Positions 22,080 through 31,215 of a stretch of DNA of 31,215 nucleotides are shown here, piece after piece. Made by a program: the position numbers and the translations under genes. Position 1 is the first letter of the stretch. Each line of letters opens with the position of its first letter. The stretch covers positions 1 to 31,215 of the forward strand of contig VIGQ01001136.1 in NCBI GenBank assembly GCA_009663005.1, written 5' to 3'. Origin of the DNA: Actinidia chinensis. Lineage: Eukaryota; Streptophyta; Magnoliopsida; Ericales; Actinidiaceae. The notes beneath the pieces are model-generated. The model searched no databases. It had not been told where the DNA came from and worked only from the letters and a program-made list of their open reading frames with translations.

Positions 22080-23386
22080 ATTTTCTTATTTACAATCCAC
22101 CGACCTGATCACGATACATGTGCGCTTTTCAAAATTGCAATTAGATCAAAAGTTATTGGCATAATAAAATTTCACACATTTTTTGGATTTGGCATTGAGA
22201 CCCTTCATGAACCGGAGACGAGAGGGGAGACCGTGGGCGAAACAGAGAAGCTAGTGTGGTAGGGGTGCAGATGTGAGGTAGAGATCAAAATTCAAGTTGA
22301 TGAAGCAAGCAACCCGGTTCCGCCCTTTCTAACTCCTATGCCAACCAACTCAATTTTCTCATGTAAACTCCCTACGGCTGATCACGAAATACATGTAGCC
22401 TTTTCCAAATTTCAATAGATCAAAGTTATTGCAATAATAAAATTTCAGCATTTTTTGATATTTGGGCATTGGAGACGGTCATGAACAGGGAAAAAATTTC
22501 TAACTCCTTTGCCAACCAAACTCAATTTTCTCATGTAAATCCACGCTGATCACGAATCCACATGTAGCACTTTTTCAAAATTTCATTAGATCAAAAGTTA
22601 TTGCAATAAAAATGTCACAGTTTTGGTGGATGATTTGGAAGTGAATACTTCATGAACAGGGAAAAAATTTCTAACTCCTATTCAACCACACCTAACTCAA
22701 TTTTCTTATTTAACATCCGCGCTGATCACGATACATGTATTCGGCTTTTTCGTTTTCAAAATGTTCAATTAGATAGAATCAAAAGTTCTTGGCAATAATA
22801 AAATTTAAAACATTTTTTGGATATTTGGCAGTGGAGACGTCATACAGGGAAAAAAATTTCGATTCCTATTCCAGCCAAACTGAATTTTTTTGCTTATTTA
22901 AAATCCACGCTGATCACGATACATGTACCGCTTTTCAAAATTCAATTAGATTCACAAGTTTTTGCAATAATAAATTCACATTTTGGGGGATATTTGCATT
23001 GGAGACGTCATGAACCGGGCAAAAATTTCTAACTCCTATGCCAACCAAACTCCAATTTTCTCATGTAAATCCGACGCTGATCACGAATACATGTAGCACT
23101 TTTCAAAATTTCAATTAGATCAAAAGTTAATTGCAATAAAAAAGTGTCACATTTTTTGGATTTTGGAAGGGGAGACGTCATGAAAAGGGAAAAATTTTCT
23201 AAAACTCCTATTCAAACCACACTCACTTTCTTATTTAAAATCCGACGCCTGATCAGCGAATCATGTAGCGCTTTTCAAAATTTTCAATTGATCAAAATTA
23301 TTGCAATATAAAAATTTTAACATTTTTTTGGATATGTTGGCAGGGAGCCGTCATGAACAGGGAAAAAATTTCTGATTCCTGTTCCA
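22080..23386 (+). repeat. Triplicated satellite sub-block, copy 3
   Basis: This is the third occurrence of the 1307-bp stretch (others at 1707-3013 and 12313-13619). Unlike copy 2, its flanks on both sides match those of copy 1, because it lies within the larger duplicated block. Confidence 0.92.
22214..22325 (+). other. Non-monomer island 1, third copy
   Basis: This is the third copy of the purine-rich island described at 1841-1952. It has the same sequence and flanks, at offset 20373 from copy 1 and 9767 from copy 2. Confidence 0.7.
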
Positions 23387-26300
23387 AACGAAACTCAATT
23401 TCTGAGGTAAAGTACGACACTGATCACAAATACATGTAGCCTTTTGAAAATTTCAATCGATCAAAAGTTATGCAATTATAAAGTTTTCACATTTTTTGAA
23501 TATTTGGCAGGGAGACGTCTTGAACACGGATAAATTTCTAAACGCATATTCCAACTAACTCATTTTCATGTAAACTCCGACACGATCACGATAATGTATA
23601 TCTTTCAAAATTCAAATAGACAAAGTTATGCAATAAAAAGTTTCACCTTGTTGGATATTTGCAGGGGAGACGTTTCATTGACAGGAAAAAATTTCTAACT
23701 CCTTTTTTCAAAAGAAACTCAATTTTCTTATGAAAAGTCCGACGTGATCACGACTACATGTAGTCTTTTCAAAATTTCACTTAGATCAAAAGTTATTGCA
23801 ATATAAAGTTTTCACATTTTTTGGATTATTGGCAGGGGAGACGTCATGAACAGGGAGGGGAAAACAATTTCTAACTCTTTTTCAAACGAAACTCCAAGTT
23901 CTTATGTTAAAGTCAGCGCTGATCACGATCATGTATAGATTTTCAAAATTTCAATTAGATCAAACGTTATTGCCAATAAAAGGTTTCACATTTTCTGGAT
24001 ATTTGCAGGGGAGACGTCATGAAACAGGGAAAAATTTCTAAATCCTTTTTCAAACGAAAATCAATTTTCTTATTTTAAAGCCACGTGATCACGAATACAG
24101 GTTTATCCGCTTTTCAAAATTTCAATTAGATCAAAAAGTATTGCAATAAACGTCTCACATGTTTTTCCAATTGGCCATTGCAGACGTCAGGAACATTCAA
24201 AAAATTTCTAACACCTTTTTCAAAATGAAACTTCATTGCTTAGTTAAGTCCGAGCTGATCACGAATACCATTGTAGTCTTTTCAAATTTCAATTAGATCA
24301 AAAGTTATTGACAATATAAAGTTTTCACCTTTTTGGATATTTGGCAGGGGAGACGTCATTGACACGGAAAAAAATTTCTAACTCCTTTTTCACCGAAAAC
24401 TACAATTTTCTTATGTAAAGTCCGCCGCCTGATCAAGAATACATGTATCGCTTTTCAAAATTTTCAATTAGATCAAAAGTTATTGCAATAAACGTTTTAC
24501 ATTTATGGATTTGGGCAGGGGAGAAGCATGACAGGGCAAAAATTTTAACTCCTTTTTCAAACGAAAAACTCAATTTCTTATGTAAAGTCCGACACGGATC
24601 ACGAATAATGTAGGCATCTTTTCAAAATTTCAATTAGATCAAAAGTATTTTTTTTGCAATATCAAGTTTTCACATTTTTCATATTTGGCAGGGCGAGACG
24701 TCTTGAAACGGAAAAAATTTCTAAAACTCCTATTCCAACTAAACTCAATTTCTTATGTAAAGTCGACGCTGATCACGATCATGTATCGCCTTTTCAAAAT
24801 TTTCAATTAGATAAAAGTTATTGAATAAAACGTTTTCACATTTTTTGCATATTTGGCCGGGGAGACGTCATGAACAGGGGGAAAAAAAAAATTTCTAACT
24901 CCTTTTTCAAAAGAACGCAATTTCTTATTTAAAGTCCGACGCTGATCACGAATACATGTATCGCTTTTCAAAATTTTCAATAGATCAAAGTTATGCAATA
25001 AAACGTGTCACATTTTTTGCAATTTGGCCGCCATTGCAGAGTCAGGAACATTCAAAAAATTTCTAACACCTTTTTCAAAATGAAACTCAATTTTCTTATG
25101 TAAGTCCGACGCTGATCACGAAATACATGTAGCTCTTTTCAAACTTAAATTAGATCAAAAGTTATTGCATATAAAAGTTTTCACCTTTTTGGATATTGGC
25201 AGAGGAGACGTCATTGACACGGAAAAAAGTTCTAACTCCCCTTTTCAACGAAACTCAATTTCTATGTAAAGTCCGACGTGATCCACGAATACATGTATCG
25301 CTTTTCAAAATTTCAATTAGATCAAAAGTATTGCAATAAAACGTTTTCAATTTTTTTGCATATTTGGCCATTGGAGACGTCAGGAAACATTCAAAAATTT
25401 CTAAACCTTTTTCAAAAAGAAACTCAATTTTATTATGTAAAGTCGACACTGCTCACGAATCATGTAGCTCTTTCAAATTTCAATTAGATCAAAGTTTATG
25501 GCAATAAAAAATGTTCACATTTTTTGGATTTTGGGCAGGAGACTTCATTACACTGAAAAATTCTCTAACTCCTTTTCAAACGAAACTCAATTTTCTTATG
25601 TTAAAGTCGACACTATCACGAATACATGTAGCTCTATTCAAAATTTCAATAGATCAAAAAGTTAGTGCAATAAAAAGTTTCACATTTTTTGCATATTTGG
25701 CAGGGGAACGTCATTAACACGGAAAAAATTTCTAAATCCTTTGTGTCAAACGAAAACTCAATTTTCTTATGTAAGTCGACACTGATCACGAATACAGTAG
25801 CTCTTTTCAAAATTTCAATTAGATCAAAAGTTATTGCAAGATAAAGTTTAACATTTTTGGATATCTGCAGGTAGACGTCATGAACAGGGATAAAATTTCT
25901 AACTCCTTTTTTCAAAACGAAACTCACTTTTGTTATGTCAAGTCCGACCATGATCACGAATACATTAGGCTCTTTTCAAATTTCAATTAGATCAAAAGTT
26001 ATTGCAATAAAATTTTAACATTTTTGGATTTTAGGCAGGGGAGACGTCATGAACAGGGAAGTAATTTCTAACTACTTTTTCAAACGAAACCAATTTTCTA
26101 TGTAAAGTCCCGAACGCTGAACACGAATACATGTGATCGCTTTTCAAAATTCAATTAGATCAAAAGTTATTGCAATAAAAAGGTTTTAAATTTTCTGGAT
26201 ATTGGCCAGGGGAGACGTCTGAACAGGGAAAAAATTCTAACTTCCGTTTTCAAACGAAACTCAATTTTTTTTTCTTATGTAAAGTCCGACGCTGATCACG

Positions 26301-28518
26301 AATACATGTATCGCGTTTCAAAAATTTCAATAGATTCAAAGTTATTGCAATAAAAATTTTCACATTTTTTGCATATTTGGCATGGAGACGTCAGGGAAAA
26401 CCCCCCGTTCAAAAAATTCTAACCACCTTTTTCAAACGAAACTCAATTTTCTATGTAAAGTCCCGACGCTGATCACGAAACATGTAGCTCTTTTCCAAAA
26501 TTCACTGTAGATTCAAAAGTTATTGCAATATAAAGTTTCATATGTTTTGGATATTGGGCAGTGGGAGACGTCATGACAGGGAAAAAATTTCTAACTCATT
26601 TTTTAAACGAACGAAACTCAATTTTCTTATGTAAAGTACGACCACCTGATCCCCCCCCACGAAATCCTGTAGCTCTTTTCAAAATTTCAATTAGGATTCA
26701 AAAGTTATTGCAATAAAAAATTTCACATTTTTTGACATATTTGGCAGGGGAGGACGGTCATGAACACGGAAAATTCAACTCCTATTCCAACTAAACTCAA
26801 GTTTCTTAGTACAATTCGACGCTATCACGAAACATTGGATCTCTTTTCAAAAATTTCAATTAGATCAAAAGTTATTGCAATATAAGTTTCACATTTTTTG
26901 GATATTTGGCAGGGGAGACGTCATAACACGGAAAAAAATTTATAAACTCCTTTTTCAAACAGAAACTCAATTTTCTTAGAAAGTCCGACACTGATCACGA
27001 AGACATGTGCTCTTTTCAAAATTTCAATATTGATAAAAGTTATTGCAACTAAAGTTTTCACATTTTTTGGATATTTGGCAGGGAGACGTCATGAACAGGA
27101 AAAATTCTAACTCCTATTCCAACCCAAACTCAATTTATTGTGTAAATCAACGCTGATCAGAAGACTGTAGCGTTTCACATTTGATTAGGTCAAAAGTTAT
27201 GCAATCAAAAAATTTCAAATTTTTTGGATATTAGCAGGTGAGACCGTCATTGAACAGGGAAAAATTTCTAACTCCTTTTTCAAACGAAAACTCAATTTTC
27301 TTATGTAAAGTCCGACGCTGATCCCGAATACAGTAGCTCTTTCAAAGTTCAATTAGATCAAAAGTATTGCAATTATAAAGTTTTCACCATTTTTGGATAT
27401 TGGAAGGGAGACGTCATGAACAGGGAGGAAAAAATTTTAACTCCTTTTTCAACGAAACTCAATTTTCTTATGTAAATCCGACGCTGATCACGAATACCAT
27501 TGTATCGCTTTTCAAAATTTCAATTAGATCAAAAGTTATTGCAATAAAGGTTTTCAATTTCTGCGAGATTGGCACAGGGGGTGACGTCATGAAAGGGAAA
27601 AAAAACATTTCTAACTCATTTTTTAAACAGACGAACTCAATTTTCTTATGTAGAAGTCCGACACTGATCACGAATACATGTAGCTTCTTTTCAAAATTTC
27701 AATATAGATCAAAAAGTTTTATTTGCCAATAAAAATGTTCAACATTTTTGCATATTTGGCAGGGGAGGACGTCATGAACACGAAGGAAAAAATTTCTAAA
27801 CTCCTATCCAACTAAAACTCATTTGCTTATGTACATTCGACTGCTGATCACGAATACATGTATCTCTTTTCAAAATTTATTAGATCAACAAGTTATGCAA
27901 ATAAAGTTTTCACATTTTTGGATATTTGGCAGGGGAACGTCATTAACACGGAAAAAATTTCTAACTCCTTTTTTCAAAACGAAACTCAATTTTCTTATGT
28001 TAAAGTCCGACACTGATCACGAATTACATGTAGCTCTTTTCAAAAGTTCAATTAGATCAAAAGTTCTTGCAATATAAAGTTTTCACATTTTTGGATATTG
28101 GGCAGGGGAGAACGTCATGAACAGGGAAAAATTCTAACTCCTTTTTAAAACGAAACTCAATCTTCATATGTAAAGTCGACGTGATAAAGAAAATACTGTA
28201 TGACTTTTCAAAATTTAAAATTAGATCAAAAGTATTGCCAATAAAGGTTTTCACATTTTATGGATATGTGGCATGGGGAGAAGTCATGAACAGGGAAAAA
28301 ATTTCAACTCCTATTCCAACTAAACTCAATTTCTTTATGTAAAGTCCGACACTGATCACGAATACATGTAGCTCTTTCAAAATTTCAATAGATCAAAGTT
28401 ATTGCAATAAAAGGTTTCACCTTTTTTGGATATTTGGCAGGGGAGACGTCATTGGACACGGAAAAAATTTCTAAACTCTTTTTAAACGAAACTCAATTTC
28501 CTTATGTAAAGTCCGACC

Positions 28519-31215
28519 GTGATCAAGAATACATGTATCGCTTTTCAAAATTCAATTAGATCAAAAGTTATTGCAATAAAACGTTTTCACATTTTTTTGC
28601 ATATTTGGCATGGAGGACGTCAAGGAACATTCAAAAAATTTCTAACACATTTTCAAACACGAACTCAATTTTCTTATGTTAAAGTCCGACATGATTCACG
28701 AATACATTTAGCTCTGTCAAAATTTCAATTAGATCAAAAGTTATTGCAATTAAAAATGTTCACATTTTTGGATATTTGCCAGGGGGAGACGTAGACAATG
28801 AAAAAAATTTCTAACGCCTTTTTCAAACGAAACTCAATTTTCTTTATGTAAAGTCCGACATGATCACGAATAACTGTAGCCTCTATTCAAAATTTCAATA
28901 GATCAAAAGTTATTGCAATAAAAAGTATTCACTTTTTTTGCATATTGGCAGGGGAGACTCATTAACACGGAAAAAAAAATTTCTAACTACTTTTTAAACG
29001 AAACTCAATTTTCTTATGTAACGTCGACACTGATCACGAATACATGTAGCTCTTTCAAAAATTTCAATTAGATCACAAGTGATTGCATATAAGTTTTCAC
29101 ATTTTTTTGGATATTTGGCAGGTTAGACGTCATGGAAAACAGGGATTAAAAATTTCTAACTCTTTTTCAAAACGAAACTCAATTTTGTTATGTAAAGTAC
29201 GACATGATCACGAAATACATGTAGCTTTTTCAAAATTTCATTAGATTCAAAAAAAAAAAGGGGGGGTTATTGCCAATAAAATTTTAACATTTTTTGGATA
29301 TTTGCAGGGGAGACGTCTATGACAGGGAAGTAATTTCTAACTCCTTTTCAAAAAGAAATCAATTTTTCTTATGTAAAGTCCGACGCTGAACACGAATACA
29401 TGTATCGCTTTCAAATTCAATTAGATCAAAAGTATTGCCAATAAAGGTTTTCACATTTTTCTGGATATGGGAAGGGGGAGACGTCTAGAACAGGGAAAAA
29501 ATTTATAACTACTTTTTTCAAAACGAAACTTAAATTTTCTTATGTAAAGTCCGTGCTGATCACGAATACATGTATCGCTTTTCAAAATTTCAATTAGATC
29601 AAAAAGTTATTTGCATAAAAGGTTTTCACATTTTCTTGGATATTTGGCAGGGGAGACGTCATGAACAGGAAAAAATTTCTAATCCTTTTCAAACGAAAAA
29701 CTCAATTTTCTTAGTAACGTCCGACGCTGATCAGAATACATGTAGCTCTTTCACAAATTTCAATTAGATCAAAAGTATTGCAATTAAAAATGTTCACATT
29801 TTTGCATATTGGCAGGGAGACGCATGAACACGACAGAAAAAAATTTTAACTCTATTCCAACTAACTCAACTTCCTCTTTTTTCCTTATGTACAATTCGAG
29901 CTGCTCACGAATACATGTATCTCTTTTCAAAATTTCAATTAGATAAAAGTTATTGCAATATTAAGTTTTCACATTTGTGCGATATTTGGCAGGGGAGACT
30001 ACATTACACGGAAAAATTTCTAACTCTTTTTTCAAACGAACTCCATTTCTTATGTAAAAGTCCGACCACTGATCACGGCAATACATGTAGTCTTTTCAAA
30101 ATTTCAATTGATCAAAAGTTATTGCAGTAAAAGTTTTCACATTTTTTTGGATATTGGCAGGGGAGACGTCATGAACAGGGAAAAAATTATAACTCCTTTT
30201 CAAACGAAAAACTCAATTTTCTTATGTAAGTCGACGCTGATCACGAATACATGTAATCGCTTTTCAAAATTCAATTAGATCAAAGTTATTGGCAATAAAA
30301 AATTTACATTTTTTTGACCTATTTGGCATTGGAGACGTCAGGAACATCAAACATTTTCTAACCACCTTTTTCAAACAGAAAACTCAATTTTCGTTATGTA
30401 ACGTCGACGATGATCACGAATACAGTAGCTCTTCAAAATTTCATTAGAGCAAAGTTATTGCAATATAAGTTTCACATTTTTGGATATTTGGCAGGGGAGA
30501 CGCGTCATGAACAGGGAAAAAATTTCTAACTCCTTTTTCAAACGAAACTCAAAACATTTTTTTTTCTTTTTTTTGTAAAATCCGACGCATGATCACGAAT
30601 TACCTGTATCCTTTCAAAATTTCAATTAGATCAAAAGTTATTGCAATAAAGGTTTTCCATTTTATGGATTATTGGCCGGGGGACGTCATGAACAGTGAAA
30701 AAATTTCTAAACTCATTTTTTAAACGAAACTCAATTCTTATTGTAAAAGTCGACACTTGATCACGAATACATTGTAGCTCTTTTCAAAAATTTCAATTAG
30801 ATCAAAAGTTATTGCAAATAAAAATGTTCACATTTTTTGCATATTGGCAGGGGAGACGTCATGAACACGGAAAAAAAACTTTTCTAATCCTATCCAATAA
30901 ACTCAATTTTCTATGTACAATTCGACGCTGATCACGAATACAGTATCTCTCTTCTTCAAAATTCAATTAGATGTTCAAAAAGTTATTGCAATATAAAGTC
31001 TTCACATTTTTTGGATATTTGGCAGGGGCGCGTCATAACACGAAAAAATTTCTTAACTCATTTTTTTTTTTCAAAACGAAACTCAATTGTATTATGTAAG
31101 TCCGACACTGACACGAATACATGTAGCTCTTTTCAAAATTCCATTAGATCAAAAAAGGTATTGCAATATAAATTTCCACATTTTTTGGATATTTGGCAGG
31201 GGAGACGTCATGAAC
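28519..31215 (+). repeat. Satellite, TTTTTCAAACGAAACTC type, with six-monomer markers
   Basis: There are about 16 monomers. The order of rare variants from 28519 to about 29490 (GGAACATTCAAAAAATTTC; ATTAACACGG; GGTTAGACGTC with GGGATTAAAA; GGGAAGTAATTTC; a shortened GACGTCT-AGAACAGGG) follows that of 4905-5860 in copy A, but with many small differences. TACAATTCGA-type units near 29890 and 30915 are about 1.03 kb apart, as at 6437 and 7458. Poly-A/poly-G bursts lie at about 29249-29266. The array runs off the right end of the window. Confidence 0.82.
29249..29266 (+). other. Homopolymer burst, about 11 A then 7 G
   Basis: The normal TTAGATCAAAAGTTATTGC reads TTAGATTC, a long A run, seven G and TTATTGC. 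The A and G of AAAAG are each over-extended, as at 10862-10897. This is probably a read artefact. Confidence 0.8.

Larger units (their letters stand above)
21652..28518 (+). repeat. Duplicated satellite block, copy C (matches 1279-8145)
   Basis: This is the second copy of the 6.87-kb block, at offset 20373. I checked identity at many separate points (for example 21754, 23387, 26434 and 26651) and saw only the mismatch at 21684. The right end is after GTCCGACC, where copy A continues TGATCCGAATAC and this copy continues GTGATCAAGAATAC. It includes the third copy of the 1307-bp sub-block and of island 1. Confidence 0.93.
1..31215. repeat. Satellite DNA array, ~170-172 bp monomer, about 180 copies
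   Basis: The whole window is built from one repeat. The G-rich box GGCAGGGGAGACGTCATG recurs about every 165-195 bp (for example near 83, 276, 441, 610, 948, 1115 and 1284), and CTGATCACGAATACATG, TTAGATCAAAAG, TTATTGCAATAA and TTTCTAACTCC keep a fixed order between boxes. The consensus I built by eye is about 170 bp. It is AT-rich except for the G-rich box and CCGACGCTGATCACGA. Each unit has sites for AatII (GACGTC), BclI (TGATCA) and PciI (ACATGT). All copies are on the plus strand except about 19806-21618. Monomers differ mainly by one-base indels in short homopolymers, which looks like sequencing noise laid over true variants. The monomer length, near one nucleosome repeat, is typical of eukaryotic centromeric or heterochromatic satellites; this placement is inference. 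No monomer carries an open frame that continues through the next unit. Confidence 0.97.

Noticed and set aside
27400..27732. Open frame of 110 codons (also at 7027-7359), and a 103-codon one on the minus strand at 25646-25957 (also 5273-5584)
   Set aside because: These are the longest clean frames among the typical monomers, yet they cover just under two monomers, have no start context or domain, and depend on local indels that bring short frames together. The translation is a low-complexity F/K/I/S-rich reading of the repeat.
1..31215. CRISPR array
   Set aside because: Units recur regularly, but the whole 170-bp unit is repeated. There are no short repeats separated by unique spacers, and no cas-like genes.
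1..31215. CENP-B box in the monomer
   Set aside because: I looked for the TTCG....A..CGGG core on both strands of the consensus and did not find it. The closest region, TCCGACGCTGATCACGAATAC, does not fit.
1..31215. AATAAA polyadenylation signals in each monomer (GCAATAAAAA)
   Set aside because: The hexamer is part of the AT-rich repeat unit next to the palindrome. With no transcript or gene upstream it cannot be called a functional signal.
1..31215. rRNA, tRNA or telomere repeats
   Set aside because: No conserved rRNA or tRNA motifs and no short telomere-type repeat tracts were seen on either strand.

Overview
This window is satellite DNA from end to end. It is a tandem array of about 180 copies of one monomer of roughly 170-172 bp. 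I find no credible protein-coding gene, RNA gene, transposon or CRISPR array. The consensus monomer, read on the + strand and counted from the ATTTCTAACTCC motif, has these landmarks: ATTTCTAACTCCTATTCCAA (1-20), a Y-rich/A-rich stretch ending in TTATGTAAAGTCCGACG, CTGATCACGAATACATGTAG (about 54-72), TTCAATTAGATCAAAAG (86-102), the perfect 12-bp palindrome TTATTGCAATAA (103-114), CACATTTTTTGGATATTT (123-140) and a G-rich box GGCAGGGGAGACGTCATG followed by AACAGGG (141-165). The repeat is AT-rich apart from the G-rich box and the CCGACGCTGATCACGA stretch. A nucleosome-length satellite array of this kind points to a eukaryote, probably pericentromeric, centromeric or other heterochromatin. The species cannot be told from the sequence.

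Layout. 1-1278: plus-strand monomers of a CTCTATTTTCTGATG type. 1279-8145: plus-strand monomers, first with TTATTTAAAATCC / TCATGTAAATCC variants, then from about 3000 a TTTTTCAAACGAAACTC type with some six-monomer (~1.03 kb) periodicity. 8146-12312: plus-strand array with a clear two-monomer higher-order repeat at about 8.4-9.6 kb, then an alternating CACCG / CAGGG higher-order pattern. 12313-13619: an exact copy of 1707-3013. 13620-18430: the CACCG / CAGGG two- and three-monomer pattern, with two badly degraded spots. 18430-19690: plus-strand monomers including three with a CTCTTGAGG-type box. 19691-19805: a non-monomer island. 19806-21618: monomers on the opposite strand that mirror the preceding plus-strand arm, including the rare CTCTTGAGG box variants in the same order. 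21619-21630: orientation flips back inside the TTATTGCAATAA palindrome. 21652-28518: a copy of 1279-8145, collinear without net indels. 28519-31215: more of the TTTTTCAAACGAAACTC type.

The main result concerns how far this sequence can be trusted. Neighbouring monomers differ mostly by single-base insertions and deletions, with scattered long G, C, T or A runs. That looks like unpolished single-molecule long-read sequence rather than ordinary satellite divergence. Against this noise, a 6.8-kb stretch occurs twice and a 1.3-kb stretch three times with the same quirks, including an identical 8-C run. The only inversion is a palindrome centred near 19740 whose two arms differ by noise, as expected if a long-read hairpin adapter was missed and both strands of one molecule were joined. 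The most economical reading is a genuine satellite with real higher-order structure, assembled with collapsed, duplicated and chimeric reads. A very recent segmental amplification plus a true inversion is the alternative. No new gene system is encoded here. The biologically interesting signals are the higher-order repeat organisation, the conserved 12-bp palindrome, and the CTCTTGAGG subfamily, which both arms of the palindrome support.
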